Positions 25,926 to 33,858 of a DNA stretch of 64,000 nucleotides are shown in pieces (the stretch's first letter is position 1; each line of letters starts with the position of its first letter). A model generated the notes under the pieces. The model was given only the letters and a program-made list of their open reading frames with translations. It was not told the DNA's origin and ran no database searches. The position numbers and the translations under genes are program-made. Origin of the DNA: Natronobacterium haloterrestre (lineage in GTDB: Archaea; Halobacteriota; Halobacteria; Halobacteriales; Natrialbaceae); assembly GCF_900112205.1 (NCBI RefSeq), contig NZ_FOKW01000003.1:62001-126000 (forward strand), read 5' to 3'.

Positions 25926-27851
25926 TCAGTACCCGGACAGCGTTAGCCGCGCAGTCGTGACGAAGTTCGTCACTCCTGCCGGGTACGGCAGCTGGTTCGT
26001 CGACCCGAGCATGAGTAGCCAGACGATGAGCCGCTCCCCCTGGATCGGCTGTTCGTCGACGTACTGTGCCGGATGATACAGTTCGGAGAGCGCGTCCTCG
26101 TCGTACAGGCGATGTGCCGGATACTCGCCCGGTCCGATCTCGTCACTGTCTCGACGAACGACGACGAGTTCGAGCGTTTCGTCGAGCGGAACGTCGACCG
26201 TCTCAGTCCCGTCGGGGTTACTGAATCTGACGATCGTCCCCGGTTCGCCCTCGAGGTAAAACTCCGATTCGGGCGTCGTCCACTCGTCGCCGTCGAACAG
26301 TTCCACCGCCGTGCCGTCTTCCGTCCCGGGAGTGATGTCGATGGCCTGAGCGGAGATGTAGTGGGGAACGACCGGCTCCTCGTAGGTGCCGTTCTCGCCG
26401 TAGCTGTCGGCGTTTTGCTCGAGCTTCTGCATGAAGTGAGTCATAAATCCTGGGCCGGCCCGACGGAAGACCGGCGTCAGTACGCCGTCCTCGTAGAATT
26501 CGTAGGCGATGTCGTAATTGTAGGGGCCAAACCGGACGCCGGAGTGAAAGTCGATGCTCTCCCGTCCGATCGCACTGGAGTGATAGTGGCTCTTCAACTG
26601 GAACCCGTTCGGGACGCCCTCGCGGGCCGGGAAGTCGAGTTTGCCGAGGAGTCCCGGGCCGCCGGTGACCGAGCTGTGGACGTCCCAGAAGAGGAGGTCG
26701 CCGCTGAAGACGGTATCGTCGTCGGGGAAGTACCACTCGCGAGTGTTCCGGCCCTCCCGTGGCGGCAAGTAGTAGCCCGTGTAGGTAATCGGGGAGTCCA
26801 TCGCCTCGAAAACCGGGCTATCGTTGTAAGCGGCGGAAACGGTCGCGCCGTGAACTGCGGATTGCTCCCACTCGATGGTCCACCCGTCCTGCTCGAAGGA
26901 CTCCGCCGGCGGCTCGATCCGGTGGTAGCCATCGTTGGCGGTATAGTAGGGTCGTTGTTCCGTCGGGACATCCGGAACGGTCGCCAGCACCGATTCCGAG
27001 CGTGGCTCGATCGTCTCGGCCAGCCGGTAGAGGGGATACTCTACCGCGTGATCGACAACGGCGACGTCGACGAGCTCCGGATTTCCCGGCTCCGAACCGT
27101 CGATGAGCGCGCTGATAACCCGGAGATCACCGTCGTCTTTCACGTGCATGACTGCAGTCGCACCCTCCCCGTGGCGGAGATCCGCCTGGCCGATTCCAGC
27201 GTACCCTCCCGCTGCACCCTTCCACGACGGATACCACTCCCGGTCGGTCATATCCCCGAAGGCGTCCTGGACCGTCTCGGTTCGATGAATCATCTGCCCG
27301 ATCTCCATCTGGGCGGGGTTCTGGGTCACCGTCCACGTCACGTCCTCGGGCTCGGTGATCTCGAGGGCGACGAGCTCGTCGCGATAGCGATCGACGAGTC
27401 CGTAGACGGTTCGGCGATTCTCCGCCGTCACCTCGAATTCGGCTTCGTCGCCGTCGGGGAACCCCTGCTCGTCGATACGCAGCGAGGTCGGCCCCTGAAT
27501 ACTGATCGTTTCCAGGTGATTCGTGAGAACCTCGTAGGCCTCGAAGCTGCCGATCCAGTCGGTAACGAGGTCGTTGACCTCCGGATCGGCGAGCAGCGTC
27601 TCGATGGCCCGTCGCTTTCGAGAGGCGTGTATACGCTCGTAGTTGCCGTTCTCGAACTGCCGAGCAGAGGCGAAACCGGCGGTCTCCAGGCGGAGTGCGG
27701 GGATCGAGGCTGCCCCGTCAGCGTCGGACTGGGGCCCATCTGCCGGCGCTTCACTCGGGTCGGAATCGCTACAGCCCGCAAGCGCCGCGACACCGCCGCC
27801 GACCGCAGCTAATTTCAGGCACCTTCGCCTCGAAAACTCCCTGTTGACCAT
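25926..27851 (-). CDS. Tat lipoprotein with copper amine oxidase-like C-terminal domain
   Basis: 641 aa. The Tat motif SRRRCLKLA and lipobox LAGC (Cys27) indicate export and lipid anchoring. The C-terminal half resembles the catalytic domain of copper amine oxidases: FGPYNYDIAYEFYEDG (440s), where Tyr446 of NYD matches the topaquinone precursor, followed after about 50 residues by VVPHYISAQAIDITPG, the place of the HxH copper ligands. Only one His (H497) of that pair is kept, and a YHPAQY further on could supply another. The N-terminal half is not recognised. RefSeq-style annotation may call such proteins tyramine oxidase subunit B. First gene of the pair with the DyP-like protein. Confidence 0.55.
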   Translation of the reverse strand: MVNREFSRRRCLKLAAVGGGVAALAGCSDSDPSEAPADGPQSDADGAASIPALRLETAGFASARQFENGNYERIHASRKRRAIETLLADPEVNDLVTDWIGSFEAYEVLTNHLETISIQGPTSLRIDEQGFPDGDEAEFEVTAENRRTVYGLVDRYRDELVALEITEPEDVTWTVTQNPAQMEIGQMIHRTETVQDAFGDMTDREWYPSWKGAAGGYAGIGQADLRHGEGATAVMHVKDDGDLRVISALIDGSEPGNPELVDVAVVDHAVEYPLYRLAETIEPRSESVLATVPDVPTEQRPYYTANDGYHRIEPPAESFEQDGWTIEWEQSAVHGATVSAAYNDSPVFEAMDSPITYTGYYLPPREGRNTREWYFPDDDTVFSGDLLFWDVHSSVTGGPGLLGKLDFPAREGVPNGFQLKSHYHSSAIGRESIDFHSGVRFGPYNYDIAYEFYEDGVLTPVFRRAGPGFMTHFMQKLEQNADSYGENGTYEEPVVPHYISAQAIDITPGTEDGTAVELFDGDEWTTPESEFYLEGEPGTIVRFSNPDGTETVDVPLDETLELVVVRRDSDEIGPGEYPAHRLYDEDALSELYHPAQYVDEQPIQGERLIVWLLMLGSTNQLPYPAGVTNFVTTARLTLSGY

Positions 27852-28003
27852 TATGCCGGCGGTACATCACTATGGCATAGGAAGCTTGTGCCGCGTTTCA
27901 AATTCCGGTACTGTCGCGACCAGTTTCCTGACCGGGTCACCGTACAAACCCAACAGCCTCCCCCTATACCAACAACTGAAGCGATTTGTACACCGATTGG
28001 ACA

Positions 28004-28389
28004 TTCCTCCGAGACCTGCTGGCGACGTCCGACGACGACCGGTGGCGCACCTGCGTCCCCGGGACGCCCGATGGGGAGTACAAGAGCGGCATCCTCGCGC
28101 TGTTCTCGAACGACCGGGGCTACTACTGGCAGGGCGGGGTGACCGCGTCCTCCGACCATGTCAGCGTCAACAACCTCCTCCATCGGCGAATCCTCGAGGA
28201 CGTCGTCACCGGTCCGGACCTCGAGTCGGTCGAGGGGTAGGACCTCGTCGGCGCGAACACGGAACGGCTCTGTGAGTACAAAGGGAGTCCAACGGCGAGT
28301 TGCGGCCCTACTACGTGGTCGAGTCCTCGGGCCTGGAGATGCAACTGGCGAAGTCGGCCTACCAGCGCGTGAGCGGGTCGCTGAAGTAG
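28004..28389 (+). pseudogene. Decayed copy of the FemAB-like gene 3' end
   Basis: Aligns base for base with 24181-24567, the last 387 bp of the intact gene. By hand count 39 positions differ (about 90% identity). A TAC codon became TAG at 28238-28240, and one base is lost near 28285 (GGGAAGTTCAAC became GGGAGTCCAAC). The 5' two thirds are absent. It is therefore a truncated, frameshifted remnant, not a gene. Together with the intact copy it forms a direct repeat around the oxidase-like pair. Confidence 0.92.
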
Positions 28390-28516
28390 CGCGACCACGA
28401 CGGATCCCTCTCGATAGCGGCAAACGGGCTACGCTACGGCTTTCTTTCGTTCGGTGGACTGTCTGACCGGCTCCCGCAAAGTCAGCGTTTAGCTCGGCGA
28501 CCTCCAACGGCCACAC

Positions 28517-28774
28517 ATGCACTGGCAAAGACGTCGCGACCTGGAGGGCGGGAAGGAAATGGGCGTCTGGCTGCTCGTCGACGACGGGAGCGTCGAGGAG
28601 GAACTCTACGTCGAGTCCCACGAGTACCGGGGCGGAGATTTCGACGTCTACGTCGCCACGCCGGATGGAGAGTGGGATCACGAGGGGACCTTCGAGACGG
28701 CCGACGAAGCGTTCGATGCCGCCAGGGGATACATCACCGATAGCGAGTTCCCCGTCGAGGGCGCGGGAGAATAG
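28517..28774 (+). CDS. Small acidic haloarchaeal protein
   Basis: 85 aa. Acidic and aromatic, beginning MHWQRRRDLEGGKEMGVWLL and including VATPDGEWDHEGTFETADEA. The composition and codon use are like real genes of this genome. It looks like a small mixed alpha/beta domain with no metal motif, signal or membrane helix. An element GTTTAGC lies about 28 nt upstream. Convergent with the phosphodiesterase gene. Function unknown. Confidence 0.7.
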   Translation: MHWQRRRDLEGGKEMGVWLLVDDGSVEEELYVESHEYRGGDFDVYVATPDGEWDHEGTFETADEAFDAARGYITDSEFPVEGAGE

Positions 28775-28791
28775 CCAGCCTCCCCGCCCCG

Positions 28792-30447
28792 TCACTCCAT
28801 GTAGCCCAGTCCCTTCAGGCGATCCTCGACGTCGCCGAAGTCCTCGTCCTCGCCCCCACCCGCGTCCCCGCCCGCACCGGCGGCGGCCCGGGCCTCCACG
28901 CTCCGGACCGTCGGATCCGCGTCGGCCTCGAGTAGTTCCGTCCGGACGTCGCCGTCGATCCCGTCGGGGATCGGCTCGCCGATGCTGTGCAGCAGCGTCG
29001 GCGCCACGTCCGCAACCGAGAGGTCGGCGGGGTCGCCCGCCTCGCTCGAGCCGTCGATCGTCGGCCCGCGGGCGAAGAAGACGCCCTCGCTGCGGTGGCT
29101 CGCGGCCTTCTTCCCGGCGGGTTCGAAGACGTCGTCGGCGAGCCGGGTCTTCTCCTCGTACCCGGCCTCGCCGACGACGACCAGGTCCGGCGAGGCCTCG
29201 TCGTCGGGGAAGGCCTCGTCCCCGTCGGAGACCGACAGGACGCGGTCCCCGGTTTCGGGGTCGGTGACGTCCTCGAAGGCGTCTCGAAGTTCGCGCTTGA
29301 CCGAGTCCACGTTAGCCGGCGCGACGGTCCCTGACTCGAATCGCTCGGTGTCGTTGACGTAGACGTAGCTCGGACCGTGGGCGAACGCGATCGTGTCGTC
29401 GAAGTCGACGTCGTACAGCCCGTGGTCGCCGGGTACCTGCTCTGCAATACCGTCGACCAATCCCTTGGGAAGCGACTGGATGAACCGTTTTTCGTCGATC
29501 CCGACCCGTTTCAGCGCGCCGAGGACGTTCGACTTCGTCACGCCGAGGCTGGCCAGCGAATCGCCGGCCGCGCTGCGGTCCTTCCGCGAGAGGAACCCCT
29601 CCCGCTCGAGGACCGCGTTCAGGTTGACGAACGTCGAGATCGGGCCGAAGCCGTGGTCGGAGACGACGAAGAGGTTGGCATCGCGTTCGTCGACGTACTC
29701 GAGGACGTCTCCGAGGATGTCGTCGAGCACCCCGTAGTGCTCGAGGATGACGTCCTCGTCCCAGATGAGATGCTGGAGGCGGTCGGGCGCGGTGAACACG
29801 AAGAAGAAGAGTTGCCAGTCGTCGACGTCCATGAGTCGGTCCATGAGGGCGCGACGCGCCGCGACCAGGGAGTTCAGATCGTTGCGGAACCGGGCCTCCT
29901 CGTCGGCGTAGTCGTACCAGTTCAGCCCGATTTCGTAGTCCGGAATCCCCTCGGTGATCTCGTCCGCGAGGCCGTCGGGATGGGCGAACCGCTCGTTGAT
30001 CGCGGGCGACATCATCCCCGCGACCATCTTCCCGTCGATCTCGCTTGCGGGGTAAGTCATCGGGACGTTGCCGACGACGGCCGGCGAGAGCAGGTCCCAC
30101 AGCGCCGGTTGCTCTCGGTCGGCACTCGTGTTCATCTGCTGGGTGTAGTCGCCCTCGACGCGCTGGAAGCCGTAGATGCCGTGGTTGTCCGGCCGTGACC
30201 CGGTCGCGATCGTCGGCCAGGCGGCGGGCGTCGTCGGCGGCGTCGTGCTCTCGAGGGGCGCGGCGACGCCCTCGTCTCGGAGGCGACGGAACGAGGGGAG
30301 TTCGCCGGCGTCGATCCAGTCCCGCAAGAGGTTCCAGGGGACGCCGTCGATGCCGAGGACGAAGGCGCGGTCCGTATCGCTGGCTCGAGTTCGCGCTCCA
30401 GTTCCGTTTCCAGTTCCAGTTCCAGTTCCAGTTCCAGTTCGAGTCAT
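28792..30447 (-). CDS. Alkaline-phosphatase-superfamily phosphodiesterase-like enzyme (PDE1)
   Basis: 551 aa from ATG 30447. A GTG at 30468 is in frame but lies upstream of the transcription start predicted from the ATAACAA box, so the ATG is preferred. The N-terminus holds a (Thr-Gly)n repeat. Core motifs of type I phosphodiesterases/nucleotide pyrophosphatases follow: LGIDGVPWNLL (metal Asp), the nucleophile Thr region TTPPTTPAAWPTIATGSRPD, DHGFGP (metal Asp-His) and a late His. It lacks membrane segments, so it acts in the cytosol. It ends VEDRLKGLGYME, a tail shared with the other phosphodiesterases here. Likely cleaves or transfers phospho-groups of a glycan precursor; substrate unknown. 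Confidence 0.82.
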   Translation of the reverse strand: MTRTGTGTGTGTGNGTGARTRASDTDRAFVLGIDGVPWNLLRDWIDAGELPSFRRLRDEGVAAPLESTTPPTTPAAWPTIATGSRPDNHGIYGFQRVEGDYTQQMNTSADREQPALWDLLSPAVVGNVPMTYPASEIDGKMVAGMMSPAINERFAHPDGLADEITEGIPDYEIGLNWYDYADEEARFRNDLNSLVAARRALMDRLMDVDDWQLFFFVFTAPDRLQHLIWDEDVILEHYGVLDDILGDVLEYVDERDANLFVVSDHGFGPISTFVNLNAVLEREGFLSRKDRSAAGDSLASLGVTKSNVLGALKRVGIDEKRFIQSLPKGLVDGIAEQVPGDHGLYDVDFDDTIAFAHGPSYVYVNDTERFESGTVAPANVDSVKRELRDAFEDVTDPETGDRVLSVSDGDEAFPDDEASPDLVVVGEAGYEEKTRLADDVFEPAGKKAASHRSEGVFFARGPTIDGSSEAGDPADLSVADVAPTLLHSIGEPIPDGIDGDVRTELLEADADPTVRSVEARAAAGAGGDAGGGEDEDFGDVEDRLKGLGYME

Positions 30448-30485
30448 AGAGGCGGGTTCGTTCGTCACCCCACCGGGAGCACTGA

Positions 30486-30492
30486 TTGTTAT
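30486..30492 (-). promoter_or_regulatory. ATAACAA box of PDE1 gene
   Basis: TTGTTAT on plus strand, centred 42 nt upstream of ATG 30447 and 21 nt upstream of the rejected GTG 30468. Confidence 0.45.
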
Positions 30493-30568
30493 GGCCGGGG
30501 TTACCGCTCACAGCAAGGGAGTAACGGGACGAACCCACCAGCTACTCGCCCCTCCGAGATCGGACTGA

Positions 30569-31636
30569 TTACCGGTTCCGTAGCTCCGCGGCAACAGGCG
30601 CGTCGGCGTCGCTCTGCTCGCGATCGGAGCGAACCAGCGGCGCTTCGGGTCCCGGCTCCGGCTCGAACCCGCGTTCTCCGGGGTCCCGTTCGGTCGTCGG
30701 TTCCGCCGGCGCGTCCAGCGTCGTCCTCGCGACCTCGGCCATCGTCTCGACACGCAGGTCGGTCTCCCGGCGGCGCTCGTCGAGGTACTCGAGGATTCGC
30801 CGGAGACGCCGGACGGTACGGGGCGTCGTGAGGTCGTTCGGGTGGAGCCAGAGGTGACAGATCTCGCCGCCGTTTGCCGCGGCTGCCGCGTCGATCCCGC
30901 GTTTCGCTTTCCGGACGACGGGGTCCCCGGCGAACGGCTCGACGAGCGATCGGGCCATCCCCTCGAAGGAGAATAGACACAGCGAGCCGGGAACGTCGAC
31001 GAGCCCGTGCTCGTCGACCGTCGGCTCGACCAGCGGGGGCGGCGTCCGGCCGACGGAGTAGCTGGCGAACTTGCCGACGGGGTACAGCCACGGCCGATCG
31101 TACCACCGCGAGGGACCCCGCCCGCGGTAGCAGGTGAAGTCGTGCTCCGCGAGGACGTCACGGTGTCCGACGACGTTGCGCGGGAACACGAACGACTCGA
31201 GGTCGATCCCTCGATCCCGGGCGACCTCGCGACAGGCCTGGAGCTCGGCCGCGGCGACCGCCCGATCCGTCGTCTCGCCGTCGAACAGGACGTGCGAGAA
31301 GGAGTGACAGCCGATCTCGTGGTCGACGTCGGCGTCCTCGATGCGGTCGATCAGGTCGGGCCCGAACCAGCGGTCGCAGTCCGCGGCGGTTCCGCCGGGA
31401 TCCGGGGCGAACCAGCCGTCGTCGGCCGCCGGGTGGGACGAGTGGGAACCATCACAGTCCTCCAGGAAGAGGTGGCCGACCACGGCCCAGGTGGCCGGCA
31501 CCTCGTAGGCGTCCAGCCACTCGACCAGCCGCCGCCACCCGAGCCGGGCGCGGTCGATCCGTCGCTGGGGTGGGTCCTCGAGGTCGTGGAACCCCCACGC
31601 GAGTTCGGCGTCGATGGAGAGGACGACACGCCCCAT
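30569..31636 (-). CDS. Polysaccharide deacetylase family protein (copy 2)
   Basis: 355 aa from ATG 31636 (MGRVVLSIDAELAWGFHD); the frame extends upstream without family similarity. The catalytic Asp-Ala-Glu (SIDAELAWG), the metal-binding H-x3-H in GCHSFSHVLF and the His of CHLWLHPNDL complete the NodB/PuuE-type active site. No signal peptide. The C-terminal about 50 residues are acidic and repetitive. The substrate is probably a cytosolic sugar or cyclic-amide intermediate. A short ORF ends 1 nt before the ATG (31638-31805). Confidence 0.85.
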   Translation of the reverse strand: MGRVVLSIDAELAWGFHDLEDPPQRRIDRARLGWRRLVEWLDAYEVPATWAVVGHLFLEDCDGSHSSHPAADDGWFAPDPGGTAADCDRWFGPDLIDRIEDADVDHEIGCHSFSHVLFDGETTDRAVAAAELQACREVARDRGIDLESFVFPRNVVGHRDVLAEHDFTCYRGRGPSRWYDRPWLYPVGKFASYSVGRTPPPLVEPTVDEHGLVDVPGSLCLFSFEGMARSLVEPFAGDPVVRKAKRGIDAAAAANGGEICHLWLHPNDLTTPRTVRRLRRILEYLDERRRETDLRVETMAEVARTTLDAPAEPTTERDPGERGFEPEPGPEAPLVRSDREQSDADAPVAAELRNR

Positions 31637-31637
31637 A

Positions 31638-31805
31638 CTACGGTTCCCCCCGGCCGGGATCGGCCGGACGTGTGACCGTCCCGGCTCCGGTGCCGGTTTC
31701 ACGACGACTGCTCGGTTCGGCTCGGTTCTCGGCGACGGCGGAGAAGAACTCCAGTCGCCGTCGGCCGCCCATCGTCGCCGCCGTCGTTCGATCGATGCCC
31801 GTCAT
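31638..31805 (-). CDS. Possible 55-codon leader ORF before deacetylase 2
   Basis: Begins MTGIDRTTAATMGGRRRLEF and ends with TAG one base before the deacetylase ATG (TAGTATG). Basic and Arg-rich. GGAGG precedes its own start. The box A is unclear (TGTAACA about 45 nt and TTAATAATT about 61 nt upstream). Coding status uncertain. Confidence 0.3.
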   Translation of the reverse strand: MTGIDRTTAATMGGRRRLEFFSAVAENRAEPSSRRETGTGAGTVTRPADPGRGEP

Positions 31806-31862
31806 AGTAGTTCGGTCTTCGGTACGGCGCTCGGATCGGTACCTCCTGTTACAGAGGTTGAA

Positions 31863-31885
31863 TTATTAAGTATGAATACAGTTAT
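31863..31885. promoter_or_regulatory. A/T-rich promoter island between deacetylase 2 and ATP-grasp genes
   Basis: ATTATTAAGTATGAATACAG is the only strongly A/T-rich stretch between two divergent genes. It likely contains the minus-strand promoter for the deacetylase unit. The rest of 31806-32028 shows no further feature. Confidence 0.45.
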
Positions 31886-31995
31886 TCGGGCCGTTTCGTC
31901 TAGGCGGTTCCTACCGCGGACTCCGAAAACGCTCGTCCCAGCCCGATTTGTGGTCCGGACCGAGCGGCAGTCGGCGACGATGGGTTACTCCGTTG

Positions 31996-32002
31996 TTAAC
32001 TA
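31996..32002 (+). promoter_or_regulatory. Box-A-like TTAACTA upstream of leader ORF and ATP-grasp gene
   Basis: Centred 30 nt before ATG 32029; differs by one base from the ATAACTA box of the sulfatase gene. Confidence 0.4.
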
Positions 32003-32028
32003 ACGTTCAGAATCCGATATGACCTGTC

Positions 32029-32160
32029 ATGATCGACGACGACGCGGGATCGCGCCGGCCTCGAGCGGATGGTTCGTCTCGGACGGGACCGCGAGTCGCC
32101 GGGGCGGCCTCCATTCGGACGCAACACGGCACCGGAGCCGAAGGTGGTCTCGATGGCTAA
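32029..32160 (+). CDS. Possible 43-codon leader ORF overlapping ATP-grasp start
   Basis: Begins MIDDDAGSRRPRADG and stops at TAA 32158-32160, overlapping the ATP-grasp ATG by 8 nt in another frame. A box-A-like element lies 30 nt upstream of its ATG. Basic, low-complexity peptide; may be a regulatory leader or chance. Confidence 0.3.
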   Translation: MIDDDAGSRRPRADGSSRTGPRVAGAASIRTQHGTGAEGGLDG

Positions 32161-33430
32161 AGCCGACGAGGGAACGATCGATGCGGACGGTGAACCGATG
32201 GCCGTAGCGGACGACTGGGCCGACTCCTCGGTCGCGGTACCCGCGATCACGGCCCCGAGCACCCTCGCGTGTTTCCGATCGCTCGGAGGGCGGGACGGCA
32301 CCGACGTGCGAACGATCGCGCTGGCCGAACGCGACGGGATTCCTGCGACCCGCTCGAGGTACTGCGACGAGACGGTCCCGGTGCCGTCCCCCCACGAGAA
32401 CCTGATCGCGTACAAGGACGCGCTGCTGTCGGTCGCGATGCGGCCCGACGTGCGGACGATCATTCCGGTGAGGGACGTCGATGTCTACGTGCTGGCGAAG
32501 TACAAAGACGAGTTCGACGGCTACGTGAGCACACCCTGGCCCGACCTCGAGACGCTCGCGGCCGTCCAGGACCGGGTGCAGTTGTTCGACGCCGCGGAGG
32601 CCGCCGGTGTCTCCGTCCCCGACACCGCGTTGCTGGACTCGACCGACAACGACTGGGACTGGGACTGGGACTGGGACCGCGAGTGGATCGTCAAGGCACG
32701 GTACTCGATCCTCGTCGACGAGTACGTCGACCGCTGTACGCCGGCGGAGTACCTCGATCCGCCCAAAACCGAGTACCTCCCGCCGGGCGAGGAACCCGAC
32801 GTCGACCGGCTCCGCCGGGAGATGAACCACGTCCCCCTGCTCCAGGAGTACGTTCCCACGACCGAGGAGTACGGGTTCTTCGCGCTGTACGACCACGGGG
32901 AACCGGTGGCGACCTTCCAGCACCGACAGCTCCGGGGCTACAGTTACGCCGGCGGCGCGAGTTCGTTCCGAGAGTCGGTCCGGATCCCGGCCCTCGAGGA
33001 GGCCGGTCGGGACCTGCTCGACCACCTCGAGTGGCACGGGCTGGCGATGGTCGAGTTCCTGCGAGACGACGAGACCGGCGAGTTCAAACTCATGGAGATC
33101 AACCCCCGATTCTGGTCGTCGCTGCCGTTCTCCGTCCAGGCGGGCGCGGATTTCCCCTACTACTACTGGCAGCTCGCGAACGGGAAACGAGCGGAGATCG
33201 ACCACGAGTACGAGGCGGGGCTGGCCGGCCACCTGCTGCGTGGCGAACTCCTGTATCTACGGTCGATCCTCGTCGATGACGTCGAACTGGCCGAGAAACC
33301 GTCCTTCTGGTCGGCGGTCGGCGAGATCGCACACTCGATCGTCGAACATCCCCGATTCGACTGTGCGAGCATCACGGACATGCGGCCGTTCGTCCGCGAC
33401 ATGCTCGACGCCTACGACGCGTACAAGTAG
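32153..33430 (+). CDS. ATP-grasp ligase, carbamoyl-phosphate-synthase-like
   Basis: 425 aa from ATG 32153 (MAKADEGTIDADGEP). The N-terminal about 110 residues are a pre-ATP-grasp domain (VPAITAPSTLACFRSLGG). The ATP-grasp domain has the nucleotide-binding VKARYSIL, then PLLQEYVPTTEEYGFFALYD and the metal-binding FKLMEINPRFWSSLPFSVQA. These enzymes ligate a carboxylate to an amine through an acyl-phosphate. A GACTGG tandem tract encodes (Asp-Trp)4 just before the ATP-binding strand (about 32650-32676). In a glycan cluster it may attach an amino acid to a sugar acid. A purine-rich GGTGG stands before the ATG. Confidence 0.83.
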   Translation: MAKADEGTIDADGEPMAVADDWADSSVAVPAITAPSTLACFRSLGGRDGTDVRTIALAERDGIPATRSRYCDETVPVPSPHENLIAYKDALLSVAMRPDVRTIIPVRDVDVYVLAKYKDEFDGYVSTPWPDLETLAAVQDRVQLFDAAEAAGVSVPDTALLDSTDNDWDWDWDWDREWIVKARYSILVDEYVDRCTPAEYLDPPKTEYLPPGEEPDVDRLRREMNHVPLLQEYVPTTEEYGFFALYDHGEPVATFQHRQLRGYSYAGGASSFRESVRIPALEEAGRDLLDHLEWHGLAMVEFLRDDETGEFKLMEINPRFWSSLPFSVQAGADFPYYYWQLANGKRAEIDHEYEAGLAGHLLRGELLYLRSILVDDVELAEKPSFWSAVGEIAHSIVEHPRFDCASITDMRPFVRDMLDAYDAYK

Positions 33431-33475
33431 CCGGTCGTTCCGTTTTCCGTGCTCTCGGTGTGAGCGTCGACGACC

Positions 33476-33748
33476 TTAATCCAGATATCCGAGCGACTTC
33501 AGCCGCGCTTCGATGTCGGCTTTCTCGACGGTGTCACCCACTTCCGCGTCCGTGTCCCTGCCGTCGCCCTCGCTCGGTTCGTCCAGGCGAGCGAGCACCT
33601 CCTCGAGTGCGTACGCGGCGTACTCGTCGACGGTGTCGAACTCGCTGTGGTCCAGTCGTGCTTCGATGCACTCGGTGACGGTCGTCGGAAGTTCGACCGT
33701 CGTCGACGTGACCGGTGACGACGTGCGGCCGAGGTCGTTTCCACTCAT
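33476..33748 (-). CDS. Small protein with CopG/RHH-like core and phosphodiesterase-type LGY tail
   Basis: 90 aa. Residues about 18-60 (VELPTTVTECIEARLDHSEF, then VDEYAAYALEEVLARL) resemble a beta-strand plus two helices as in ribbon-helix-helix proteins. An acidic linker follows and the protein ends IEARLKSLGYLD, the same kind of tail as on the three phosphodiesterase-like enzymes of this region. It has its own ATAACAA promoter 33 nt upstream and is divergent from the sulfatase gene. Function may be regulatory or as partner protein of the sulfatase, which lacks the tail; this is inference. Confidence 0.68.
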   Translation of the reverse strand: MSGNDLGRTSSPVTSTTVELPTTVTECIEARLDHSEFDTVDEYAAYALEEVLARLDEPSEGDGRDTDAEVGDTVEKADIEARLKSLGYLD

Positions 33749-33777
33749 CGTGTTTTCCTCTGAGAGTGTCGATCGAA

Positions 33778-33784
33778 TTGTTAT
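33778..33784 (-). promoter_or_regulatory. ATAACAA box of small LGY-tail gene
   Basis: TTGTTAT on plus strand, centred 33 nt upstream of ATG 33748. Confidence 0.5.
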
Positions 33785-33823
33785 GTGTTCGCTTCCCGTG
33801 GTCGGCGATCCGACAGCCCTCGG

Positions 33824-33830
33824 ATAACTA
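33824..33830 (+). promoter_or_regulatory. ATAACTA box of sulfatase gene
   Basis: ATAACTA, one base from ATAACAA, centred 32 nt upstream of ATG 33859. Confidence 0.5.
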
Positions 33831-33858
33831 AGTACGCTGTGACGAATTTCACGGTTCG

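Noticed and set aside
26073-27812. 579-codon plus-strand frame over the amine-oxidase-like gene
   Set aside because: The minus-strand protein has Tat motif, lipobox and a recognisable domain; the plus frame has none.
27986-28240. 84-aa gene
   Set aside because: It is the 3' fragment of the FemAB-like gene interrupted by a new stop; a frameshift follows.
11311-32676. Phase-variable (on/off) contingency loci at the 6-bp repeats
   Set aside because: Units are multiples of three, so gain or loss of a unit keeps the frame.
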